The notes under the pieces: model-generated | What the model was told of the DNA's origin: nothing | The model's input: only the letters and a program-made list of their open reading frames with translations | Databases searched by the model: none | Part shown: piece by piece, positions 11,187-22,638 of the stretch | Layout of the letters: each line of letters begins with the position of its first letter | Position numbering within the stretch: position 1 is the stretch's first letter | DNA from: Pinus tabuliformis | Lineage: Eukaryota > Streptophyta > Pinopsida > Pinales > Pinaceae | Direction: 5' to 3' | Assembly: GCA_031772625.1 (NCBI GenBank) | Contig: CM062814.1 | Coordinates: forward strand, 361,371,750 to 361,435,749 | Length of the DNA stretch: 64,000 bases | Made by a program: the position numbers and the translations under genes

Positions 11187-12484
11187 ATGAGCCACCATCC
11201 ACAGCTTTTTATGATTTCATTTATAAATGTCTACATGGACTCAAAAAGATTAATGCATGGATTGTGAAGGTTGAAAAGGCCCTTCCTCTCATTCGGAAAA
11301 GCCTCATTTCAAAGAAGAAACATTGTGGGAGTATCCTGTCACTCAGGAACAGCCAGTCAGAAGATTTACTTGGGCTTATGCTCGTTCCCTTTCACAGCTC
11401 CCTATCTTTCAGTATTTACCTCCAACAACAAAAATAAAGACAAGGGTCTATCACATAAATGAAGAGACATCTGCAGCCCCTTCTCTTGAAGATATTATGC
11501 TTGATTCTTTGCAGAGTATTTACTCTCCTTGGGACGAGATTCCTGAGGATTCTCCTTCTGAAGGCAATCCCTGGCCTGAGTTGGAAAATCATAACGAAGA
11601 AACTCTCAACCAGAACATCCTTGTCCATGATATGGCTAATGTTCCTCTTCCAGGTGGAAACCAACTCCCACCTCCTCCAGGAGCACTTCCTCCCTAGCTC
11701 GCTCAGGACACTGTAGCGATACCTGGGCAACAACATCCCTTACACAAGAATGTAGAAAGAGTACTGCCTAAATTTGACCATGGGAAGGGAGATACCGCTG
11801 ATAACCATATTCACTCCTTCTTTGTCGCCATGCGCATGCTCAAGGTGGCTGATGAAGATATAGTATGTCACCTATTGCCTTTTACCCTGATTGGTGCAAC
11901 ATCAACATGGTACTTTAGCTTGAGAACTAGATCGATCACCTCACGGGCTGCCTTTGAACAAGCATTTTTAGAAAAGTATGGTGATGAAAAAAACCCTGTG
12001 GCCTTTGTTTTAGAACTATCCTGTTTGAGAACGGAAACCAAAGAAAAGGCTAAGGATTTTAACATCTGGTTCAACACCTTGTTCAATAAAATCCTGGCCA
12101 CCGCTAGACCTACTGAGGATGTGCTCATGGAATTCTACATCACTGCTCTCCCCGTCCCTACTCTAATGTGGGTAAAAAGGAGTAACACACAAACCTTCCA
12201 GGTTGCTATTGATGAAGTAGTAAAAGTCGAGAATGAAATGCTTAGTGTCACAGCATGCCATCATATAATTGGAGAAAAGAAAGCCTCTCAAGCATCCAAG
12301 AAGAATAATGGGAGTGATAACAAAGGGGCTGAAACCAAAGAAAAGGATACCACAGATGCAGAAGGTTTGTATTGGATCATTAAGAAGTTCAGAAATATAG
12401 TCATCGATATGAAAAGGAATTTTGGAGAGAGTACAAGCGGGAGTGGAGGAGAGTATAACTACAGAAAACCTTTCAAACCTTTCT
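11187..12484 (+). pseudogene. E2 gag, N-terminal and capsid part (split by E4)
   Basis: Gag-like reading on the plus strand. The first segment (about 11187-11330) and the main segment (from 11323) are in different frames, and a TAG at 11695-11697 interrupts the main one. From about 11755 the reading VERVLPKFDHGKGD leads into a typical retrotransposon gag domain (11830-12240) with FEQAFLEKYGDEKN, KDFNIWFNTLFNK and LMEFYITALP. A Lys/Asn-rich basic stretch follows. At 12484 the frame runs into the E4 LTR, so the last 30 or so residues of the open frame come from E4. The gag reading resumes at 21325 once E4 and its 5-bp duplication are skipped. In life this would be the structural particle protein. 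Confidence 0.8.
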
Positions 12485-14035
12485 TGTTGGAAATAATACT
12501 GAGAGGGGGGGTGAATCAGTATTATCAGATCAATAAAACTTTTCCAATGCTCAGAAACATATACGCTACTTCAGTTAAGTGAACCAGCGTGTACACGCTA
12601 CTGTGTCTAAAGAAACCAGCGTATAACCATAAATCTTATAATTCAGTTAGTTTATCTATCTTCAGTTAAATGCATCAGGACATTATTCAACATATTAAGA
12701 GTAAACAGATGTAGTATAGCAGAACAATCATCACACAAAAGCCACACACATGAACACCATGATATAAGGTGGAAACCCAATGTGGGTGAAAACCACCTGC
12801 TGCAAGTCGTCTCTATCTTTCTTTAATAAGAACTTCAGTTTACAATCTTTTGTACTGGTGCAGCCTTATACCAGTACGCATGCTACAACCTGCAGAAGGC
12901 TTCAACCTTCTCTCATTCTCCAAACTTCCTTGGAAGGGAGATCCAACCCCCTTTGCTCTTGTACTAGCTAAGATACTAGTACGTAGGTGCTGGCCTACAA
13001 TCTTCTTTCCTTCAGGTACCACTTTTCATCAATTTTCAGACTGGATACTCCTGAAGCACAACATTACAATTTGAAGACCATGATTCATTCACAAATCATT
13101 GAAGCATAAAACAACCAATACTAGCATCATCAATCTTTGAATCACTGAACCACTGAAACCCTGTCGAACCCAGTCACCAGAACACAGAGCAGACTACAAA
13201 ACTCTGCAATAACAGTCAGATCTAGCTGCAACCCAAAAATCAAGCTCCAAAAGATATACGCTACTACAATGAAGGCAACCCGCATATACACGCGGTTTTA
13301 CCGAAGAAAACCTGCGTACAGATCTAAAAATAATTTTTCATAACTTGCAGTTGTACCAGATTTCAGTTATACCCAGAACATAACATTGCGTCAGTATGCA
13401 GATCTAGAAATACGCATAATCAACCATATAAAGATAGTTCATTTCAAACCATTTGATCCCGATCTCTCCTTAGATCTTGTTCTCCATCAACCGATGAGAT
13501 CTCTCCTTAACTCAGATCAAGCAATACATCATCAACCAATAACCTGCATACTGGATCTAATACTTCATCAGATATTCAAGACTTTTTCAGATACACTTGC
13601 CTAATGATTTCCTTCTCCTTATATAGCCTTAGGCCTTGTTCAATACCAAGAGCCAAAACCATAATAATCCAATACCATCATCTTCAAAACTAGGGATCAA
13701 CACGTCCGTCGAGACACCAAGGTCCAAAACCATAGGCACAACTTCCAAGGAATAACCACCGAGGACCAAAGATAAGTTTTCCACATACACGCGCTTTTAC
13801 TGAAGCCAACCAGCGTGTACACGCGACTTGGTATATAGCGAACCTGCGTATACGCGACTTGGTATATAGTGAACCTGCTTGTATACGCGACTTGGTATAT
13901 AGTGAACCAGCGTGTATATATTTTTCTTCATACTTGTAGACTGATCATCAATTCCTTGCTGCTATCCTTCTGCACTATGATTTGTTATCAGTGTGATTTG
14001 CCATCAAGGACAACACTTGTCTCATAATGCCAACA
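12485..14035 (-). repeat. E4 3' LTR (left copy)
   Basis: 1551 bp, TGTTGGAAAT to ATGCCAACA on the plus strand. It contains a perfect 12-bp palindrome GCGTGTACACGC at 12587-12598, a TATATAA-type box (minus strand) at 13617-13628 and a three-unit minisatellite at 13822-13918. All of these recur in the other LTR. Two short open frames conserved in both LTRs (12780-12971 and 13386-13604) are explained by LTR identity alone. Confidence 0.95.
13822..13918. repeat. Three-unit CGCG minisatellite in E4 3' LTR
   Basis: Units of 31-33 bp beginning CGCGACTTGGTATATAG at 13822, 13853 and 13886. Each ends in a GCGTATA-like segment, so every junction recreates a TATACGCG motif. CG-rich palindromic words stand out against the AT-rich background. 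Confidence 0.85.
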
Positions 14036-14049
14036 ATCTCCCCCTTTGG
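14036..14049 (-). other. E4 polypurine tract
   Basis: Minus strand CCAAAGGGGGAGAT directly before the 3' LTR, a typical Copia plus-strand primer. Confidence 0.85.
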
Positions 14050-14853
14050 ACTTGATGGCAACAATACCACATCAAATCACTCTCCCCCTTTGTCATCAAG
14101 GGCAAAGGGCTGTGCTCCCCCTGAGTACATGCTGATATCTTTGCTTGGCTGTGCTGAAACATGCTTCCTGTAGGCAAGATCTGCAAAAGATGTTCTTCAA
14201 AGGAACCAAGACTTATACACCATAAGGGACCTTCCTATTACCAAAAGACTCAATACATACATCCATACTCCCAACCAAGAGGGGATACATTAGAAACAAC
14301 CAATTATATTACATCATTCATCCCAGGCATAGTGGGGAAACCAACATAGGCCGTTACATGACCTTGACACCATAAAAGAGATATCACAGAAGAGATACAT
14401 GACATAGAGACAACAAATCTAGACCAAGACTTATGAAAGTCACAAGCAGCATCTGATACACCTCTTTTAGATCAGCATCCAAGATTTCCTTCTGAGCTCC
14501 TTCTCTGAAACCAACAACAGTTGTGTACTAGAACCAAAAGCATCTAAATGCCAACAATGCTTTATGAAACTTTAATCTGCTCCCCCTGAACTTGTGCCTG
14601 CTGCTCCCCCTGAATCTGTGCCTGAAGAATTCTGGCATACCCATCTCAGACCTTCTCCGACCAGAGTCTGCCCTTGTTGTTCAGAACTCCATATACGCAA
14701 CTTCTCCTGCAGAAAATGGCGTATGCACGCGGATGTGCTTTCTGCAACACGCGTACACCATACACGCGACTTTCCCAGTATAAATCGGCGTATATACGCG
14801 GATATTCCTTACGTAACTTGTATATACCAAATTTTCTGTAGAACAGACAAGCT
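14050..14853 (-). other. E4 3' untranslated region
   Basis: About 800 bp between the RNase H stop and the polypurine tract, without coding capacity. At 14690-14820 it carries more GCGTATA/CGCG words (for example GCGTATATACGC near 14789-14800), echoing the LTR minisatellite. CT-rich ..CTCCCCCTGAA.. words recur near 14580-14620. Nothing else is recognised. Confidence 0.6.
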
Positions 14854-16236
14854 TCAACAGTAGGATGAAGCATCAACTACTCCCAGCTTTTGTCTGAGAT
14901 ATTCAAAAGTTTCCCTGGGCAGTGGTTTTGTGAGAATATCAACAACTTGTTCCTTAGAAGGAACATACTCCAACTTGACCTTCTGCTCAAGCACTTGTTC
15001 CCGAAGAAAATGGTACTTGATTGGTATGTGCTTGGTCTTTGAGTGCATGACTGGATTCTTTGAAATGCTGATTGCACTTGTATTATCACATAAGATAGAG
15101 ACTGGTGAAGTGCAAGTGATTTGAAAATCCTGCAAGGTCTGCATCATCCAAAGAAGTTATGTGCAACAAGATGCCACAGCCACATATTCTGCTTCAGTTG
15201 TAGATAAGGCAATCGAACTCTGTTTCTTGTTGAACCAAGATACTAATCTGGAGCCCATAAAGAATGCACCACCACTTGTGCTCTTCCTGTCATCCACGCT
15301 TCCGGCCCAATCTGCATCTGTATAAGCATGAAGTGTGAGATCTGTATCTCTAGGATACCATAATCCATAATTTTGTGTCCCTTGAAGATATTTGAAGATT
15401 CTCTTCACTGCCTGAAGATGAGTCTCCTTTGGATTTTCCTGAAATCTCCCAACTATTCCGACTGCATGCATGATGTCTGGTCGGGTACCTGTCAAATAAA
15501 GCAAACTCCCAATCATGGATCTATAAGTTGGTTGATGAACTGCTGCTGATTCATCATTTGCACTGAGGCTGCATCCTGTAACCATGGGTGTACATACTGG
15601 CTTTGAATCTTCCATGCCATACTTCTTCAAGATCTGCTTGAGGTACTTGGTTTGAGACAAGAAGATGCCTCCTTCATTTTGTTGGATTTGCAATCCAAGA
15701 AAGTATGTCAATTCTCCAAGTAGTGACATTTCGAATTCTTTCTGCATAACCAAGGCAAATTTTTGACTCATAGTCTCTTCATTGCTGCCAAAGATAATAT
15801 CATCTACATAAACAACAAGTATTAGCAATTTGTTATTTTCAATTTTTATATAGAGATTGCTATCTGCTGATCCTTTTGAAAAGCCTTGTTGGTGAAGATA
15901 TTTGTCCAATCGATAGTACCAAGCCCTTGGAGCTTGTTTGAGACCATAGAGAGCCTTTTTTAATTTGCATACAAGGTTTGGATCATTTCTAAGAATGAAA
16001 CCATCTGGCTGCTCAATATATACTTCTTCTTCTAAGTCTCCATTCAGAAAGGCTGATTTCACGTCGATTTGAAATACTTTGAAGTTTTGAAAGCTTGAGA
16101 GAGAAAGGAACATTCGGATGGCCTCAAGTCTTGCTACAGGAGCAAAGGTCTCTTCAAAATCTATCCCTTCTTGCTGCGCATACCCTTTACAAACAAGTCT
16201 GGCCTTGTTTCTAATTACTTCTCCATTTTCATTCAA
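14854..16236 (-). pseudogene. E4 reverse transcriptase and RNase H
   Basis: Reverse transcriptase starts upstream of 16236 and shows [30 protein letters not shown] and the catalytic YVDD (15799-15810). The connection region follows, with [12 protein letters not shown]. RNase H has [18 protein letters not shown] and [14 protein letters not shown] at 15157-15159 separates the last 97 codons (15147-14854), which complete RNase H with NTSAISISKNPV, HSKTKHI and the DILTKPL ending. The reading frame is otherwise intact and is the same frame as gag. Together these make cDNA from the element RNA and remove the RNA strand. The stop lies where the family usually has Gln. Confidence 0.93.
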
Positions 16237-16320
16237 TTTATTCTTGAAGACCCATTTTGTCCCTATGACATTCTTATCTTTTGGTCTAGGAACCAGTTCC
16301 CAAGTGTTGTTCTTTTCGAT

Positions 16321-18138
16321 CTACTCAAGTTCTTCATCCATTGCTTTGACCCAACATTCATCTTTGCATGCCTCTTTCACATTTTGTGGTTCAGTGGAAG
16401 AGAGTAATGCCAAATAGCTTGAGGCTTCTGCAATTCTTCTTCTTGTTTGTATTCCTGCTTCTTTTTGCCCCACAATCTGAGATTCTGGATGATTCTTTTG
16501 AACATATCTGGATGGAGTCTTCTCTTCTATTCTTGCCTGCTCCTCTGGTTCTTCTTGAGGTTCTTCTTCTTCATCATTCTGCCTTTGAGTGTAGCCTTCC
16601 TCTTCTTCAATGTCTTCATGATGAACTTGCCTAGGAATATATCCCTTCTCATCAACCACTACATCAATGCTGTCAACAATTCTGCCAAGTCTTTTATTGT
16701 AGCACTTGTATGCTTTGCTATATGGAGAATAACCAAGAAGAATGCCTTCATCAGCTCTTGGTTCAAGTTTGCCAAGTTGCTCATCAGTATTCTTAATATA
16801 ACATTTGCTCCCAAATATTTTGAAGTGCTTCACCGAAGGAGTCTCACCACTCCAGAGCTCATGAGGTGTTTGAGTGCTGTTTACTCGGACATTTGTTTTG
16901 TTAAGAATAATAACCACAGCATGTGCAGCTTCACCCCAGAAAGTTGCGGGAGTACCTGATTCATCAAGCATAGCACGAGCCATTTGTTGGATTGTTCCGT
17001 TCATTCTTTCCACCACCCCATTTTGCTGAGGAGTTCTAGCTGTAGAGAATTCTCTTCTTATCCCATGTTCTTCACAGAAATCGAAAAATTCGTTTGAGGT
17101 AAACTCCCCACCTCTGTCAGATCTGAGGCACTTAATTTTGTGTCCTGATTCATTTTCAACCAAGGATTTGAAGGATTTGAATTTTTCGAATGCTTCATCT
17201 TTGTGCTTCATAAGTCCTAACCAGACAAACCTGGAGAAATCGTCAATGAATAATATCAAGTATTCTTCTCCTCGAGGTGTTCTTTTTCTGAATGGACCAC
17301 ATGTATCTGTATGTACTAGCTCAAGAGGCATGCTAGCTGATCCTTCCTTCTCTGGAAAGTTAGTTCTGGTTTGCTTTCCAAACTGACAAGATTTGCATAT
17401 AGTGTTGTCTGGAATTTTGATATCTGGAAGACCACAAACTGCCTGATATTTGCATGCTTTCCTTATTTGTGAAAAGTTTAGATGCCCCAACCTTCGATGC
17501 CATAGCCAGTGTTCATCATCCTTGCTCAAATAGCATTGTTGTGGTCCTTCTTCAAATATGTATAGATTATTTGGAGTCCTTCTTCCTTTGATCACTGTTT
17601 TACCTATATCAAGATCACGAACACAACATCCATTTGATCTAAATATTACCTCTGTTCCTTGATCGCACATCTGACTAACACTCAGAAGATTATGCTTCAA
17701 TCCATCAACATACAAAACATTTCCAGCTTTGACCTTCTCTTTCAATGGAGCCACACCTTTTCCTTTTATGGCTGCAGAGATATCGTTTCCAAAAGAAACT
17801 TTCTTCCCCTTTTCTAATGCGGTATATGACTCAAGCTTTTCTTTGTCCCCTGTCAACTTCGAACATCCGCTGTCAATGTACCATAGACTTTCTTGACCTT
17901 CTGCATAAAAGGCTATCCCACATCTTTCTGGTTGTGGTTCCTTTATTCTCCATGTTCTGACATTTGAGTTTTGCTCCTTCTGAATTGTCTTCCGGAACCT
18001 GCTCCTGCATTCAGAGTCTTCATGACCAAAGTTATTACAAATAGAGCATTCAACTTCATTTTCAAGAACCGAGAAGTTGTTATAAGTCCTTTTCATGGTT
18101 TCAGTCATTCTCCCTTTCTTTTGAGCTTCTCTAGTCAT
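16321..18138 (-). pseudogene. E4 protease and integrase
   Basis: 605 codons of the same frame. A zinc knuckle C31-C34-H39-C44 (CX2CX4HX4C) comes first. The aspartic protease motif DSG is at 89-91, and the segment after it is one residue shorter than usual. The GAG-pre-integrase zinc-binding region follows (HRRLGH ... CKSCQFGK). The integrase core has LVHTDTCGPF, LRSDRGGEF and QQNGVVERMN, giving the D, D and E positions. An acidic, Glu/Gln-rich hinge ends at the TAG at 16321-16323. Protease matures the polyprotein and integrase inserts the cDNA. All catalytic residues I can see are kept. Confidence 0.93.
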
Positions 18139-18159
18139 GATTGTCTTGTATGCAACACA

Positions 18160-19713
18160 CTAAGCTGCTTTGTGACCAAAGTTATGGCAAGAAAAGCATT
18201 GGCCATTAAAGAAAATTCTGCGATAATCTGATCTATCATCCAACCGATTGTAGCTTCTATTTATTCTTGGAGCAAATTGGGAAGATTTTACCTGTGGCTG
18301 ATTGTAGCTTCTGTTTGTCCTTAAGGCAGTTTGTCCCCAAATTTCTTGATGGTCTTTATTTGTTCTTGAGGTAAACTGTCCCTGATTCACCTGATTACTT
18401 TTATTTGGCCTTTGCTCGCTTTTCCTTGCTGCATCAAGATAACTTTTAGAGGTAGAGGCTTGAGATGTTTCTCCATGATATCCAAGACCTGTCTTGATCA
18501 TAGGAGATCATTGCACATTGATAATCTCATCCAAGGTTTCAGATCCTTTAACAAATTTAAGATTAATAGCTTTTGTTTTCTCAATCTCTTTTCTAAGACC
18601 AACAATTTCACCTTCTAGTTTTTCAAGATGTTTTTCCTTTTCATCAATTTGAAATTGTAGAGTATCAATGATCATATTCTTTTCTTCTATACATCTCTTG
18701 AGTCTAGTAATTTCATCATAAAGATTATCCACATCTATAACATCCATATAATCATCATCGTCAAATGCCATTAACAACTTATATTCATTACCTCGTTCAT
18801 CTTCATCACTATTCGATAGACCATCACTATCTTCATGAGTGTAGTAGCTTTTCTTATTTGCACTCTGTTTCTTGTTCCATCTAGCAGGTTCCTTTCCTTT
18901 ATCCTTATAAGGACATTTTGCAGCATAATGACCTACTCTTCCACAAGCAAAGCATTTAAAAGGTAACTTACCTCTGAACCTTCCAGAACCCCTTTTAAGA
19001 TTTCTGACAAAATTTGATTCTTCTTCCTCTTCTTCTGGGACGTGGCTTGCTTCATAATAATCTTCTTTGCCTGATGCCTTGAAAGCAACTTCTCTTCTAT
19101 CTGATGGACCTCCCTTTCTCATTTCATAAGCAGTTAGAATTCCATGTAGCTGAGACATAGTAAGAATTCATAGATTTTCCTTTTCTTCTATTGCCGATAC
19201 TTTAGATTCAAACTTGGGGGATAATGATCTTAGAACCTTTTCAACCACTATAGCCTCTTTTATTTCTTCACCCAAATTTTTCATACAATTAACAATCTCA
19301 TCTACCCGAAGAAAGTAGTTAGCCACACTTTCATCATTATACATCTTGAGAGTCTCATACTGAATCCTGAGAGTTTGAAGTTTAGCACGCTTTACCTGTT
19401 CATCTCCTTCATAGCTCGTGACAATTTTGTCCCATATCTCTTTTGCGAATTTGTAGTGCATTACCTTCATGAATTCTGTTTGGGATATACATCCTAATAG
19501 GGTACTGACTGCTTTCGCATTTGTTTCATACTTCTTTTTCTCAGCTGCATCTGTAGGAGTAGCTGAAGGAAAAGCGTAGCCTGTTTCTACGATGTCCCAA
19601 ACTTCTGTACCAAGAGATTGAAGATAGGCAGTAACTCTTACCTTCCAATAATTGAAGTTTGTCCCATCAAAAACCGGTGGCCTGATTGATGCTTCTCTCT
19701 CGTAGTTGCTCAT
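18160..19713 (-). pseudogene. E4 gag
   Basis: Gag begins at the ATG at 19713, about 40 nt after the primer site. Residues 1-181 form a UBN2/gag-polypeptide type domain (PPVFDGTNFNYWKVRV near the start, then AKEIWDKIVTSYEGDEQ and LRIQYETLKMY). The reading is interrupted by TGA at 19168-19170, continues from 19158 with a zinc knuckle FKCFACGRVGHYAAKCPY and a coiled-coil-like Glu/Lys segment, and meets TGA at 18508-18510. It then runs to TAG at 18160-18162 just after FSCHNFGHKAA, part of a further knuckle. All segments share one frame. It encodes the particle protein; in present form it is truncated. Confidence 0.9.
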
Positions 19714-19752
19714 GATGAACGATCTACCTTCAAGCGATCAAGCTTCTCTGAA

Positions 19753-19770
19753 GGACCTGCTCTGATACCA
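19753..19770 (-). other. E4 primer-binding site
   Basis: TGGTATCAGAGCAGGTCC on the minus strand, two bases inside the 5' LTR. This is the standard plant initiator tRNA-Met primer sequence used by Copia elements. Confidence 0.95.
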
Positions 19771-20905
19771 ATTGTTGGAAATAATACTGAGAGGGGGGGT
19801 GAATCAGTATTATCAGATCAATAAAACTTTTCCAATGCTCAGAAACATATACGCTACTTCAGTTAAGTGAACCAGCGTGTACACGCTACTGTGTCTAAAG
19901 AAACCAGCGTATAACCATAAATCTTATAATTCAGTTAGTTTATCTATCTTCAGTTAAATGCATCAGGACATTATTCAACATATTAAGAGTAAACAGATGT
20001 AGTATAGCAGAACAGATCATCACACAAAAGCCACACACATGAACACCATGATATAAGGTGGAAACCCAATGTGGGTGAAAACCACCTGCTGCAAGTCGTC
20101 TCTATCTTTCTTTAATAAGAACTTCAGTTTACAATCTTTTGTACTGGTGCAGCCTTATACCAGTACGCAGGCTACAACCTGCAGAAGGCTTCAACCTTCT
20201 CTCGTTCTCCAAACTTCCTTGGAAGGGAGCTGCAACCCCCTTTGCTCTTGTACTAGCTAAGATACTAGTACGTAGGTGCTGGCCTACAATCTTCTTTCCT
20301 TCAGGTACCACTTTTCATCAATTTTCAGACTGGATACTCCTGAAGCATAACATTACAATCTGAAGACCATGATTCATTCACAAATCATTGAATCATAAAA
20401 CAACCAATACTAGCATCATCAATCTTTGAATCACTGAACCACTGAAACCCTGTCGAACCCAGTCACCAGAACACAGAGCAGACTACAGAACTCTGCAATA
20501 ACAGTCAGATCCAGCTGCAACCCAAAAATCAAGCTCCAAAAGATATACGCTACTACAATGAAGGCAACCCGCGTATACACGCGGTTTTACCGAAGACAAC
20601 CTGCGTACAGATCTAAAAATAATTTTTCATAACTTGCAGCTGTACCAGATTTCAGTTATACCGAGAACATAACATTGCGTCAGTATGCAGATCTAGAAAT
20701 ACGCATAATCAACCATATAAAGATAGTTCATTTCAAGCCATTTGATCCCGATCTCTCCTTAGATCTTGTTCTCCATCAACCGATGAGATCTCTCCTTAAC
20801 TCAGATCAAGCAATACATCATCAACCAATAACCTGCATACTGGATCTAATACTTCATCAGATATTCAAGACTTTTTCAGATACACTTGCCTAATGATTTC
20901 CTTCT

Positions 20906-20917
20906 CCTTATATAGCC
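20906..20917 (-). promoter_or_regulatory. Candidate TATA box of E4 5' LTR
   Basis: Minus strand GGCTATATAAGG, about 410 bp into the LTR, unchanged in the other LTR (13617-13628). It fits a plant TATA box, but no start site can be read from sequence alone. Confidence 0.5.
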
Positions 20918-21110
20918 TTAGGCCTTGTTCAATACCAAGAGCCAAAACCATAGAAATCCAATACCATCATCTTCAAAACTAGGGATCAACACATCCGTCG
21001 AGACACCAAGGTCCAAAACCATAGGCACAACTTCCAAGGAATAACCGCCGAGGACCAAACATAAGTTTTCCACATACACGCGCTTTTACTGAAGCCAACC
21101 AGCGTGTACA

Positions 21111-21207
21111 CGCGACTTGGTATATAGTGAACCTGCGTATACGCGACTTGGTATATAGTGAACCTGCTTGTATACGCGACTTGGTATATAGTGAACCAGC
21201 GTGTATA
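21111..21207. repeat. Three-unit CGCG minisatellite in E4 5' LTR
   Basis: Same three units as at 13822-13918, each starting CGCGACTTGGTATATAG, with one base differing between the copies (TAGCGAACC versus TAGTGAACC in the first unit). Confidence 0.85.
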
Positions 21208-21324
21208 TATTTTTCTTCATACTTGTAGACTGATCATCAATTCTTTGTTGCTATCCTTCTGCACTATGATTTGTTATCAGTGTGATTTGCCATCAAGGAC
21301 AACACTTGTCTCATAATGACAACA

Positions 21325-21616
21325 TTTCTATCCCAAGAAGACAGAAGGTGTTCATGGTCCACTTGGACTGTCGGCTCCACCCAATGAAGGGAATCTAAAT
21401 ACAGAAGAGTTGGCTCTCATTGGATCGCTCTTTAACCAAGAAGAACCTATAGTGGAGCTAGAGCTGGAACAAGAAGATGAGCAAGAATACCAAATAAAAG
21501 AGTCCTTGGAGGAAGAATCTCAAATCAATGTACTATGGGATCTCTATACAAACGAGAATGATGATGACCAAGGAGACAGTATGGACGATATCCACACTAA
21601 TGAAATCCACACATGA
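21325..21616 (+). pseudogene. E2 gag, C-terminal part
   Basis: The continuation of the gag reading broken at 12484: once the duplicated TTTCT is counted once, the Pro/Phe/Lys-rich frame runs straight on. It ends at the stop 21614-21616 after a strongly acidic tail (ELELEQEDEQEYQIKESLEE, then a DDDQGDSMDD patch). No zinc knuckle is seen. Confidence 0.75.
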
Positions 21617-21631
21617 AGCAAGGGGCCACTT

Positions 21632-22138
21632 GTGGGTGTGATGAAACCTATAGATCAGACCAAAAGGGATGTTTGCCCTCTGAAGGCACCCACTCCCAAG
21701 GAACCTATTGAGAAGGGTAGACCTAGTGGTCAACCCAAGAATACCCTAGTCAAAAATCATCTAGAGAAAGAAATCGCATCTTTCATTGCAACGAAGGCAG
21801 CGAAGTCCCTATTTCTTATATGAGCTCTAATCTCCAAGGGGAAGAACTCAACTACGCAGACGTGGAGAAATAGGGCTTTGTAGTCTTGAAGGCCATAAAA
21901 CATTTTCACCCTTATCTACTAAAGGACAAGACCAAAGTAATCGTTCCCCATCATCCTATAAGAGCCCTCTTGGTGTAGAAAGAAATGGGTGAACAAAGAG
22001 GAAATTGGATTACCACCCTTCAAGAGTACAACCCCGAGATTAAGCCAACACATATAGTTCGAGGGTAGGGACTTTGCAGGCTAGCAGCAGAAGCCGTGAT
22101 GGACAAATAAGCGGCATCTGAAGAACTAGAAACGTAGA
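21632..22138 (+). pseudogene. E2 linker and RNase H remnant
   Basis: A short Lys/Pro-rich open stretch (21632-21823) is followed in another frame by the C-terminal half of a Ty3 RNase H. It shows EVPISYMSSNLQGEELNYAD, then KAIKHFHPYLLKDKTKVIV, then GNWITTLQEYNPEIKP, with stops at 21871-21873 and later. Only about 200 bp separate gag from RNase H, so reverse transcriptase and the first half of RNase H are missing. This looks like an internal deletion with its joint near 21.77 kb. Confidence 0.75.
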
Positions 22139-22140
22139 GC

Positions 22141-22638
22141 ATGCAACATGCACAAATGAAATTCAAGGAGGAGCCCCTAAGGATTAATGAAGCGTTGATG
22201 TATGAGCGAGAAATGTCAGAAGTGTTTTTGGATCCGAAGTCCTCGTACTACGACATACACCTCTATCTAATACGGGGATCATGTCCTGAACACATGGATG
22301 TGTCACAAAGGAGAGCACTCAGACTGAAATCTAATCAGTATCATTTGGCCAATAACATATTATACAGAAAAAATTATGATGGAATCTGGCTAAGGTGTTT
22401 GGAAAAGGATGATGCTGACCATGTATTGAAAGAAATGCACGATGACCTAGCAGGCAGTCAATACGACGGAGACACCACTGCTCACAAAATATTAAGAGAT
22501 GGATATTATTGGCCCACAATGTTTAGAGACTCGCATGCCTACTCTTGCAAATGCAAGGTGTGTCAAACTGCCACAGGACGAGAAAGAAGGCCAGTTGTTC
22601 CCCTTAGGCCTATTATGATTTATCAACCATTCCAGTAA
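22141..22638 (+). pseudogene. E2 integrase, zinc-binding N-terminal domain
   Basis: 165 codons. The C-terminal half has the integrase HHCC pattern: a His in EMHDDLAGSQYDGD, a His in TTAHKILRDGYYWPTMF, and the pair C..C in CKCKVCQ. Upstream is the usual connection region (LRLKSNQYHLANNILYRKN). The TAA at 22636-22638 ends it just before the core domain, where the reading WGLDVIGEI continues in the same frame. Integrase would join element cDNA to the genome. Confidence 0.85.

Larger units (their letters stand above)
12485..21324 (-). mobile_element. E4: nearly complete Copia LTR retrotransposon
   Basis: 8840 bp with TG...CA LTRs of 1551 and 1552 bp that differ at only about 25-30 positions by eye. 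It has a perfect target duplication TTTCT (12480-12484 and 21325-21329), an 18-nt initiator-tRNA-Met type primer site, and a polypurine tract. The whole gag-pol reading (19713 to 14854) stays in one frame of about 1,620 codons, broken by five in-frame stops and no frameshift. Order: gag, protease, integrase, reverse transcriptase, RNase H, as in Copia. It is the youngest large insertion here by LTR similarity. I do not assign a named Copia lineage. Confidence 0.95.
19773..21324 (-). repeat. E4 5' LTR (right copy)
   Basis: 1552 bp, the partner of 12485-14035. As the 5' LTR it drives transcription leftward. It repeats the 12-bp palindrome, the TATA-like box and the minisatellite of its partner, with about 25-30 differences in total, somewhat more transitions than transversions. 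Confidence 0.95.

Noticed and set aside
13822-13918. CRISPR-like repeat array
   Set aside because: Only three units with no unique spacers, inside a plant retrotransposon LTR.
12780-20893. Conserved open frames in both E4 LTRs (12780-12971 with 20069-20260; 13386-13604 with 20675-20893)
   Set aside because: They lie in recently duplicated LTRs and have no start context, motif or domain.
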